Below, piece by piece: positions 5,954 to 11,303 of a DNA stretch of 11,303 nt. The position numbers were made by a program, and so were the translations under genes. This DNA comes from Comamonadaceae bacterium (GTDB lineage Bacteria; Pseudomonadota; Gammaproteobacteria; Burkholderiales; Burkholderiaceae_C), in assembly GCA_947452325.1 (NCBI GenBank), contig CANGCZ010000038.1, positions 1-11,303 of the forward strand, read 5' to 3'. The notes under the pieces were generated by a model. It saw only the letters and a list, made by a program, of their open reading frames with translations, made no database searches and was not told the origin of the DNA. The stretch's first letter is position 1. Each line of letters opens with the position of its first letter.

Positions 5954-7438
5954 ATGGACAAACATTTCACACATTTTGCCTCTGTGCTGGTCTGGTTTCG
6001 GCGCGACCTGCGCATGGACGATCACACTGCGATGAGCCAGGCTTTGCAACACAGCGACAAGGTGTTCGGCTGCTTTTTGTTTGATCAGGCCATTTTGAAA
6101 GATTTACCCGCACAGGATAGGCGCGTGAGCTTTATCCATGCATCGGTGACCGAGTTGGACAAGCAATGGCGCGAACAAGCCGCCAACCCGGACAGCGGCC
6201 TGCTGGTCCGCTACGGGCAAGCGGCATCCAGCATTGTTCAACTGGCCCGCCAACTGGGCGTGCAAGCGGTGTTCACCCACCATGACGACGAACCGCAGTC
6301 GCTGGCACGCGACGCGCAGGTGCTGGGTGAATTGGCAAATGCAGGTATTGCATTTCACAGTTTCAAAGACCATGTGGTGTTCGAGCGCAGCGAAGTGATG
6401 ACGCAAAGCGGCACGGCGTATGGCGTGTTCACGCCTTATAAAAATGCATGGATGAAAAAAGTCACGCCTGCTGATCTGGCCGAACGCCGCACAAGCGCCA
6501 AACCGGGGCAACTGGCAGTCATACCCGTGGCACTTCGTCAATCCATACCGACGTTGAAAAGCATGGGCTTTGAATCCGTTGATCTCTCAGCCTTGCACAT
6601 ACAAGCGGGCAACGCGGGCGCGCAAGCACTGGTGACAGATTTTGCAAAACGTATCTCGTTGTATGAAGACACACGAAACTTCCCCTCTGTCAAAGGACCG
6701 AGTTACCTGAGCGTGCATTTGCGTTTCGGTACCGTATCCATCAGGCAATTGGCGCGTCTGTCTTACCCGCTGGCGATCAAAGGAGACGAAGGTGCGCAAA
6801 CCTGGTTGTCTGAATTGATCTGGCGGGATTTTTACCACCAGATCATGCATCACCATCCGCATGCCATGACCCGCTCCTTCAAGTCTGATTACGACGCCAT
6901 CGAATGGGAGCACGGCAAAGCTGCCAATGCCTTGTTTCAGGCCTGGTGCGAGGGCCGCACCGGCTATCCGTTGGTCGATGCTGCCATGGCGCAAATCAAC
7001 CAGACCGGCTACATGCACAACCGCTTGCGCATGGTGGTGGCGAGTTTTCTGGTGAAAGACTTAGGCATTGACTGGCGCTGGGGTGAGCAGTATTTCGCTT
7101 TGCATTTGAATGATTTCGATCTGGCCGCCAACAACGGCGGCTGGCAATGGGCGAGTTCCAGCGGTTGTGACGCACAACCGTATTTCCGCATCTTCAACCC
7201 GATCAACCAAAGCGAAAAGTTTGATCCTCAAGGCAAGTTCATCAAACGGTATTTGCCTCAGTTGGCAGGCCTGTCAAACAAAGACATACACGCGCCTTGG
7301 CTGGCCAAACCCTTGGATTTGCAAGCTGCAGGCCTTGAGTTGGGCAAAACATATCCGCTGCCCTTGGTAGATCACGCCCATGCGCGTGCCAAAACCCTGT
7401 TGCGTTATTCGATGGTCGCGAAGAAGAAAACGGCTTAG
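5954..7438 (+). CDS. phrB: Deoxyribodipyrimidine photolyase (class I CPD photolyase)
   Basis: The 494-residue FAD enzyme splits UV-induced pyrimidine dimers using blue light. The N-terminal antenna domain begins VLVWFRRDLRMDDH (11-24). The region around 136-166 (KDHVVFERSEV...YGVFTPYKNAW) is typical of class I enzymes. The C-terminal FAD domain includes GPSYLSVHLRFGTVS (248-262), WLSELIWRDFYHQI (284-297), WCEGRTGYPLVDAAM (331-345), MHNRLRMVVASFLVKDL (354-370), DLAANNGGWQWASSSG (389-404) and PYFRIFNPI (409-417). The Asn residues in ANNGG and the Trp residues after them match the flavin contact and Trp electron-relay region of E. coli PhrB. The frame stays open 186 codons further upstream, across yqgE in antisense. 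I take ATG 5954, after a GAAGAAG, because homology begins directly after it. The stop overlaps the rubredoxin stop by 4 bases. Confidence 0.96.
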   Translation: MDKHFTHFASVLVWFRRDLRMDDHTAMSQALQHSDKVFGCFLFDQAILKDLPAQDRRVSFIHASVTELDKQWREQAANPDSGLLVRYGQAASSIVQLARQLGVQAVFTHHDDEPQSLARDAQVLGELANAGIAFHSFKDHVVFERSEVMTQSGTAYGVFTPYKNAWMKKVTPADLAERRTSAKPGQLAVIPVALRQSIPTLKSMGFESVDLSALHIQAGNAGAQALVTDFAKRISLYEDTRNFPSVKGPSYLSVHLRFGTVSIRQLARLSYPLAIKGDEGAQTWLSELIWRDFYHQIMHHHPHAMTRSFKSDYDAIEWEHGKAANALFQAWCEGRTGYPLVDAAMAQINQTGYMHNRLRMVVASFLVKDLGIDWRWGEQYFALHLNDFDLAANNGGWQWASSSGCDAQPYFRIFNPINQSEKFDPQGKFIKRYLPQLAGLSNKDIHAPWLAKPLDLQAAGLELGKTYPLPLVDHAHARAKTLLRYSMVAKKKTA

Positions 7439-7602
7439 AGCTGCACCATTTCAAAGTCTTCTTTGCGAGCGCCGCATTCGGGGCAAGTCCAGTTCATGGG
7501 CACTTGCTCCCAAGGCGTGCCGGGCGCGATGCCTTCCTCGGGAGCCCCGGTGGCTTCGTCATAAATCCATCCGCAAATCAGGCACATCCAGGTCTTGTTC
7601 AC
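7435..7602 (-). CDS. Rubredoxin
   Basis: This 55-residue protein has the two iron-binding knuckles CLICG (Cys7, Cys10) and CPECG (Cys40, Cys43), with GWIYDEATGAPEEGI between them. This is the classical rubredoxin pattern of one iron held by four cysteines, acting as a small cytoplasmic one-electron carrier. The start is GTG at 7602-7600 (MNKTWMC). There is no in-frame ATG before the first knuckle except Met6, and an in-frame TAA lies just upstream at 7621-7623. GGGAA sits 8 bases before the GTG. Its partner is unknown: rubredoxins serve alkane hydroxylases or oxygen/peroxide defence, and neither gene type is present here. It lies divergent to the thiD-hemL pair and converges on phrB with overlapping stops. 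Confidence 0.93.
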   Translation of the reverse strand: MNKTWMCLICGWIYDEATGAPEEGIAPGTPWEQVPMNWTCPECGARKEDFEMVQL

Positions 7603-7610
7603 AGTATTGT

Positions 7611-7615
7611 TTCCC
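7611..7615 (-). promoter_or_regulatory. Ribosome binding site of the rubredoxin gene
   Basis: GGGAA on the minus strand is 8 bases from the GTG start codon. It supports the non-ATG start; the only other upstream candidate before the in-frame stop is a CTG that overlaps this site. Confidence 0.55.
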
Positions 7616-7631
7616 AGGGTTTAAAAGGCCA

Positions 7632-7659
7632 TTTACGCTTCACAAGCGTGGCATAGAAT
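7632..7659 (+). promoter_or_regulatory. Putative sigma-70 promoter of thiD-hemL
   Basis: TTTACG (7632-7637) and TAGAAT (7654-7659) are separated by 16 bases, with 4/6 and 5/6 matches to the consensus boxes. Transcription would start near 7666, leaving a leader of only about 14 bases before the thiD ATG, which has no clear Shine-Dalgarno sequence. The assignment is by eye only. Confidence 0.4.
7635..7649. promoter_or_regulatory. Perfect 6+6 inverted repeat in the rubredoxin/thiD gap (candidate operator)
   Basis: ACGCTT and AAGCGT flank a 3-base centre (CAC). The dyad fills most of the spacer between the proposed -35 and -10 boxes, where a bound repressor would block RNA polymerase. It is too short and lacks a T-run, so a terminator is unlikely. 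No regulator gene is present in the window to suggest what binds it. Confidence 0.4.
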
Positions 7660-7679
7660 GATTCAAAGTATAGACGGCC

Positions 7680-8588
7680 ATGAATCAACCTATTACCCTC
7701 ACCGACGAAGGCCAAACACCCGAAATGGCGCATCCATGTGCCATGACATTCAACAGCAATGACCCCAGCGGTGCAGGCGGCCTGACTGCCGACATACTCG
7801 CTATGTCCTCTGTCGGCGCCCATGTCTTGGCGGTGTCCACAGGCAGTTATTTGCGCGACACCGCTGAAACCTTTGACCATGTGGCCATGGACGAAGACAC
7901 GGTCGACGACCAGGCGCGCAACATTCTGGAAGACATTCCGGTGCAAGTCATCAAGGTCGGTTTTTGCGGCACTCCTGAAATCATTTCGGCCATAGCCGAG
8001 TTGTGCACCGATTACCCTGACGTGCCCGTGGTCGCTTACATGCCGAGTTTGTCCTGGTGGCAGGATGACCCCATTGAGGCCTACCAAGACGCGTTCATGG
8101 AATTGCTGCTGCCGCAAACCACACTGCTGGTGGGCAACCACTCTACGCTGTGGCGCTGGTTGTTGCCTGAGTGGGGCAGCGAACGCAGCCCGAGCGCGCG
8201 CGACATCGCCAAAGCGGCCGCCGAAAAAGGCGTGCCTTACACCTTGGTGACCGGCTTGCCGCAAGGCGGTCAACACATTGAAAACGCCTTGGCAACGCCT
8301 CTGTCTGTGATGGTCAGCGAAACCATAGAGCGTTTCGATGCGGTGTTCACAGGCGCGGGCGACACACTCAGCGCCACCGTGGCCGGATTGCTGGCCATGG
8401 GCGATGACCTTGAAGCCTCGGTCGCAGAAGCCTTCAGTTACCTCGATGGTGCCCTTGATGCAGGTTTCAGACCCGGCATGGGACACGCGGTCACCGACAG
8501 GTTGTTTTGGGCACAAGCCCCGGACAATGACGACGAAACCGACAACAGTCCGGATGACTTTTTACCGGGCCACGATACTCGCCATTGA
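7680..8588 (+). CDS. thiD: ThiD-like kinase (hydroxymethylpyrimidine/phosphomethylpyrimidine kinase family)
   Basis: The 302-residue protein belongs to the ribokinase-like superfamily and most resembles ThiD, which phosphorylates HMP and HMP-P for thiamine synthesis. The N-terminal motif FNSNDPSGAGGLTADI (24-39) matches the AGSDPSGGAGIQAD substrate-site motif of ThiD. IKVGFCGTPEII (91-102) and NHSTL (153-157) follow. The C-terminal anion-hole/catalytic motif is FTGAGDTLSA (223-232). Classical ThiD has Cys here (GTGCTLSA); Asp228 is what ribokinase and pyridoxal kinases carry. The acidic tail PDNDDETDN (281-289) is an extra. Proteins of this variant are, as I recall, usual in Burkholderiales between rubredoxin and hemL, and their substrate may not be the standard one. 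ATG 7680 is the first start; ATG 7725 is an alternative. Neither has a clear Shine-Dalgarno. Seven Ts directly follow the stop codon. Confidence 0.82.
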   Translation: MNQPITLTDEGQTPEMAHPCAMTFNSNDPSGAGGLTADILAMSSVGAHVLAVSTGSYLRDTAETFDHVAMDEDTVDDQARNILEDIPVQVIKVGFCGTPEIISAIAELCTDYPDVPVVAYMPSLSWWQDDPIEAYQDAFMELLLPQTTLLVGNHSTLWRWLLPEWGSERSPSARDIAKAAAEKGVPYTLVTGLPQGGQHIENALATPLSVMVSETIERFDAVFTGAGDTLSATVAGLLAMGDDLEASVAEAFSYLDGALDAGFRPGMGHAVTDRLFWAQAPDNDDETDNSPDDFLPGHDTRH

Positions 8589-8616
8589 TTTTTTTCAACA
8601 TCACTCATACACAACC

Positions 8617-9912
8617 ATGACTGATCTCAACCAAACCCTGTTCAACCGTGCCAAACAAGTGATTCCAGGCGGTGTCAATTCACCGGTGCGTGCTTTTCGC
8701 GCGGTCGGCGGCACTCCGCGTTTTGTCAAGCGCGCCCAAGGCGCTTATTTTTGGGATGCAAACGACAAACGCTACATCGACTACATAGGCTCATGGGGCC
8801 CGATGATTCTGGGTCACGGCCACCCGGCGGTGTTAGAAGCCGTGCAAAAAGCTGCACTCGACGGCTTTTCTTTTGGCGCGCCCACTGAGCGGGAAATCCA
8901 GTTGGTCGAAGCTTTGCTCAAACTGATGCCGTCCATGGACATGGTGCGACTGGTCAGCTCGGGCACCGAAGCCGGTATGAGCGCATTGCGCCTGGCACGT
9001 GGCGCCACAGGTCGCAGCAAGATCATCAAATTCGAAGGTTGTTACCACGGCCACGCCGACGCGTTGCTGGTCAAGGCCGGTTCAGGATTGGCCACCTTTG
9101 GCAACCCGACCAGTGCCGGTGTGCCGCCCGAGGTAGTGCAACACACGCTGGTGCTTGAGTACAACAACATCCCGCAATTGGAAGAAGCGTTTGCTATCCA
9201 CGGCAAAGAACTCGCGTGTTTAATGATCGAGCCGATTGCAGGCAATATGAACTTTGTGCGCGCCAGCGTGCCGTTCATGAAACGCTGCCGCGAACTTTGC
9301 ACACAACACGGCGCCTTGCTGGTGTTTGACGAAGTCATGACCGGATGCCGCGTGGCATTGGGCAGCGCGCAAAGCGTGTACGCCAGATCGATTCCCGGTT
9401 TTGAACCCGACGTCACTGTGCTGGGCAAGGTGATTGGCGGCGGCATGCCGCTCGCAGCTTTCGGCGGCAAACGCGCGGTGATGGAACAACTCGCGCCCTT
9501 GGGGCCTGTTTACCAGGCCGGTACGCTCAGCGGCAATCCGGTGGCCACGGCTTGCGGTTTAGCCACCTTGCACGAAATTTCCAAGCCCGGCTTCTTTGAT
9601 GCCTTGTCCGCCAGAACACGTTCACTGGTCGACGGTTTGACACAAGCCGCGCAAAAAGCCTGTGTGCCATTCAGCGCGGATTGCGAAGGCGGCATGTTCG
9701 GTTTTTTCCTGCTGCCTGAATTGCCGCAAAACTACGCCAAGGTGATGACCAGCGACAGCCCCAAGTTCAACCAACTGTTTCACGGTTTGCTTGATCGCGG
9801 TGTGTATATTGCACCGGCTTTGTACGAGGCAGGCTTTGTCAGTGGTGCGCACACCGCGCAAGATATTGCCGACACGGTGCAAGCAGCTGCTGAGGTATTT
9901 GCTTCCATTTAA
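8617..9912 (+). CDS. hemL: Glutamate-1-semialdehyde 2,1-aminomutase
   Basis: The 431-residue PLP enzyme turns glutamate-1-semialdehyde into 5-aminolevulinate in the C5 route to haem and other tetrapyrroles. The N-terminus FNRAKQVIPGGVNSPVRAF (9-27) is diagnostic for HemL. SSGTEAGMSALRLARG (114-129) holds the PLP phosphate contact, EGCYHGHADALLVKAGSG (140-157) follows, FDEVMTGCRV (237-246) carries the cofactor Asp, and VLGKVIGGGMP (268-278) has the Schiff-base Lys271. Length is normal. The frame is open for 93 codons further upstream over the end of thiD, but the family start is MTDLNQTLF at ATG 8617. Thirty bases, with no clear Shine-Dalgarno and no terminator, separate it from thiD, so the two are probably co-transcribed. 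HemL would supply haem for cytochromes such as FccA, but that is general metabolism, not a specific link. Confidence 0.97.
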   Translation: MTDLNQTLFNRAKQVIPGGVNSPVRAFRAVGGTPRFVKRAQGAYFWDANDKRYIDYIGSWGPMILGHGHPAVLEAVQKAALDGFSFGAPTEREIQLVEALLKLMPSMDMVRLVSSGTEAGMSALRLARGATGRSKIIKFEGCYHGHADALLVKAGSGLATFGNPTSAGVPPEVVQHTLVLEYNNIPQLEEAFAIHGKELACLMIEPIAGNMNFVRASVPFMKRCRELCTQHGALLVFDEVMTGCRVALGSAQSVYARSIPGFEPDVTVLGKVIGGGMPLAAFGGKRAVMEQLAPLGPVYQAGTLSGNPVATACGLATLHEISKPGFFDALSARTRSLVDGLTQAAQKACVPFSADCEGGMFGFFLLPELPQNYAKVMTSDSPKFNQLFHGLLDRGVYIAPALYEAGFVSGAHTAQDIADTVQAAAEVFASI

Positions 9913-9977
9913 AACACGGGCCTTGCTTGCGTGCGCGGCTACAAGCTGGCAGCATCAGTTATTTTCCGTGGATGGAT

Positions 9978-10496
9978 ATGACTGACATTCGAACACTGTT
10001 TACCCGCAGCTTGACGGTACTGGCCTGTGGCCTGTGTGCTTGTCCGTCAGCCTTGCAGGCCCAAGCCTTGAATGCGGATTCAGAAAGTGTTGCAAAGCAA
10101 AAACCTTTGTTGCTCTGGCTGAACGCCGGTTTTTACTCTGCACATTTCGATACCGACAAAGGCTTGCGCAACAGCAACCCGGGCTTAGGTGTGGAAGCAA
10201 TCATCAATGAAGACTGGTCCGCCACCGCAGGCGGCTTCACCAACAGCGACGACGCGCGTTCCAACTACCTGGGTGCTTATTACCAACCCTGGCATTGGGG
10301 CAGATACAAAGCAGGTGTGGTCGGCGGGGTTTTTAATGGATACCCCAAGGCGTTTGACGGTGGCTGGTTTCCGGCGCTGCTGCCCGTGGCCACATGGGAA
10401 GGAGAGCGATTCGGTTTGAACATCGCGTTTGTGCCGCCGCTGAAAAACCGTTTGTACGGCGCCATCAGCTTGCAACTGAAGCTGCGTGTGCCTTGA
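9978..10496 (+). CDS. Small exported protein, predicted PagP-like outer-membrane beta-barrel, function unknown
   Basis: The 172-residue protein begins with a signal peptide: TLFTRSLTVLACGLCA, cut most likely after AQA at residue 30. The mature part of about 140 residues alternates polar and hydrophobic or aromatic residues in short strands (KPLLLWLNAGFYS, GLGVEAIINEDWSATAGGF, SNYLGAYYQPW, YKAGVVGGVFNGY, FGLNIAFVPP, YGAISLQLKLRV), which fits a small outer-membrane barrel. Parts resemble PagP, the lipid A palmitoyltransferase: FPALLPVATWEGERFGLNIAFVPP has the layout of the PagP segment LPVLLPLASVGYG...TYIPG, and FTNS (87-90) lies where PagP has FKDS, with Asn in place of the catalytic Asp. I infer a shared fold, not proven activity. 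ATG 9972 is an alternative start, two codons earlier. The gap from hemL is 65 bases with nothing clear in it. The CysAlaCys near residue 20 is not a good lipobox. Confidence 0.8.
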   Translation: MTDIRTLFTRSLTVLACGLCACPSALQAQALNADSESVAKQKPLLLWLNAGFYSAHFDTDKGLRNSNPGLGVEAIINEDWSATAGGFTNSDDARSNYLGAYYQPWHWGRYKAGVVGGVFNGYPKAFDGGWFPALLPVATWEGERFGLNIAFVPPLKNRLYGAISLQLKLRVP

Positions 10497-10543
10497 CAGT
10501 TTGAATGCGGTTTAACAGCAGCCTATCAGCGTCCGTTGGTCAT

Positions 10544-11303
10544 TCAACAAGTGCTCAGCCCCAGTTTGCGTTCGCAATCTTGCAGTTCTTTCCATGAAGC
10601 GTCGTCGATAACAATGCCGTCACGCAGTCGCTGTGCCCGCGCCAGACGCTCGGGCTCACCTGCCAGCATCATGCCCTCGGTGCCCGGCGCGGCCGGGCTT
10701 TGGCGCATCCAATCGATGAAGTCCAATGCCTCTTGCGCAAAAAAAGCCTGATGTCCTAAACGCGCCGGGTCGATCACGATGCTCAGCATGTTGTTGATCA
10801 CGGCTCGGCGTCCGTCGTGCGTGTGGTGCCAGGTGCCGCCGCCGCTGAGCGCGCCGGCCAACAGCTCGCAAGCCACTGCCATGCCAAAGCCTTTGTGTTC
10901 GCCAAAAGGCAGCAGCGCACCGGTTTTACCGTTTGACTGCGGCACCACCACCACGCCGGGATTGAGTGTGGGATGACCGTGTTCATCAATCAAGGTACCG
11001 GGTTCGGCGAGCCGGCCTTCGTTGTGCGCGACGCGCATTTTTCCCTGGGCCACGCGGCTGGTGGCGAAGTCCAGCACAAAAGGTTCGCGTGTGTTGTCGC
11101 CCCAACCCAGCGGTATGCCTATGCAACACGGGTTGGTGCCAAAGCGCGCGTCACTGCCTCCAAAAGGTGCCACCAGAGCGCGTGACCAGACGCTGACAAA
11201 GTGCAGACTGATCAAACCGCGCTCCACCGCCATCTCGGCGTAATGACCGATGCGGCCCAGGTGATGGGCATCGGCCAGCGAAAAAATGCAGCAACCGTGT
11301 TGC
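10544..11303 (-). CDS. NAD(P)-dependent hydroxycarboxylate dehydrogenase, Ldh2/MDH2 family (YbiC-like), 5'-truncated
   Basis: The frame stays open to the window edge; 252 C-terminal residues are visible and about 100 are missing. The family is the malate/L-lactate/ureidoglycolate dehydrogenase superfamily, unrelated to classical Rossmann-fold malate dehydrogenase. Visible landmarks, in order, are HHLGRIGHYAE with the family's conserved His-Gly segment, GLISLHFVSV, GSDARFGTNP, FVLDFATSRVAQGKMRVA (cofactor region), LPFGEHKGFGMAVACELLAGALSGG and the C-terminal MMLAGEPE. HLGRIGHYAE, SLHFVSV and SRVAQGKMRVA are very close to E. coli YbiC (HcxB), which reduces 2-oxo acids such as phenylpyruvate; the substrate here is open. 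ATG at 11233 is internal, because the conserved HHLGRIG segment lies before it. It faces the preceding gene tail to tail across 47 bases with no clear terminator. Confidence 0.93.
   Translation of the reverse strand, partial: QHGCCIFSLADAHHLGRIGHYAEMAVERGLISLHFVSVWSRALVAPFGGSDARFGTNPCCIGIPLGWGDNTREPFVLDFATSRVAQGKMRVAHNEGRLAEPGTLIDEHGHPTLNPGVVVVPQSNGKTGALLPFGEHKGFGMAVACELLAGALSGGGTWHHTHDGRRAVINNMLSIVIDPARLGHQAFFAQEALDFIDWMRQSPAAPGTEGMMLAGEPERLARAQRLRDGIVIDDASWKELQDCERKLGLSTC

Noticed and set aside
7599..8516. An open frame of 305 codons on the minus strand opposite thiD
   Set aside because: It is rich in His, Arg, Gln and Gly without any motif I recognise, and it mirrors the codon bias of thiD. 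The two supported genes here (rubredoxin and thiD) explain the DNA.
8589..8595. A run of seven Ts after the thiD stop as a terminator
   Set aside because: I find no stable hairpin before it, and hemL follows after 21 more bases, so termination here would be unexpected.
8338..8616. An in-frame extension of hemL over the 3' end of thiD
   Set aside because: The HemL family N-terminus matches exactly from ATG 8617, and the extension reads as out-of-frame thiD sequence.
9978..10070. Lipoprotein signal (CysGlyLeuCysAlaCys region) in the barrel protein
   Set aside because: The residues before each Cys do not fit the lipobox pattern, and a normal signal-peptidase I site (AQA) follows.
10497..10543. 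Possible bidirectional terminator between the barrel gene and the dehydrogenase gene
   Set aside because: I see no inverted repeat with a T-run in these 47 bases on either strand.

Overview
The window is chromosomal-type DNA from a betaproteobacterium, most likely Burkholderiales (Comamonadaceae-like). I infer this from the PyrB protein, which begins MLYKRNPQLN as I remember it in that family, from the pyr operon that carries a dead dihydroorotase, and from the rubredoxin / ThiD-like kinase / HemL block. I see no mobile element, CRISPR array, tRNA or rRNA. Coding density is very high and no gene-free gap exceeds about 80 bases.

Left part (1-2157, + strand): the 3' part of an ABC-transporter ATPase gene that enters from outside the window, followed by fccA and fccB. 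These encode the monohaem cytochrome c and the flavoprotein of a periplasmic flavocytochrome c sulfide dehydrogenase. They should oxidise sulfide and pass the electrons to the respiratory chain. Two inverted repeats lie just upstream of fccA.

Middle left (2154-5929, - strand): a tightly packed operon read right to left, yqgE - ruvX - pyrR - pyrB - pyrX, in which every junction is an ATGA or TGATG overlap. PyrB is the aspartate transcarbamoylase catalytic chain. PyrX is a dihydroorotase homologue that has lost most of its metal ligands and should act as a structural partner of PyrB. PyrR is a PRPP-binding regulator / uracil phosphoribosyltransferase homologue. RuvX and YqgE are the usual housekeeping neighbours. 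PyrX and FccB converge, and their stop codons overlap by 4 bases.

Middle right (5954-9912): phrB (class I photolyase, + strand) diverges from yqgE across only 24 bases. It converges on a 55-residue rubredoxin gene (- strand, GTG start), again with a 4-base stop overlap. Rubredoxin is divergent from a ThiD-like kinase gene, which is followed by hemL (glutamate-1-semialdehyde aminomutase, tetrapyrrole synthesis). The rubredoxin/thiD gap holds a plausible sigma-70 promoter with a perfect 6+6 inverted repeat between its -35 and -10 boxes.

Right end (9978-11303): a small exported protein with PagP-like beta-barrel features (+ strand), converging on a 5'-truncated gene for an NAD(P)-dependent hydroxycarboxylate dehydrogenase of the Ldh2/YbiC family (- strand), which runs off the window.

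I found no wholly new multi-gene system. The points most worth a second look are the PagP-like exported protein, the Asp-for-Cys variant of ThiD, the dead dihydroorotase in its fully overlapped operon, the sulfide dehydrogenase with its upstream dyads, and the dyad in the thiD promoter.
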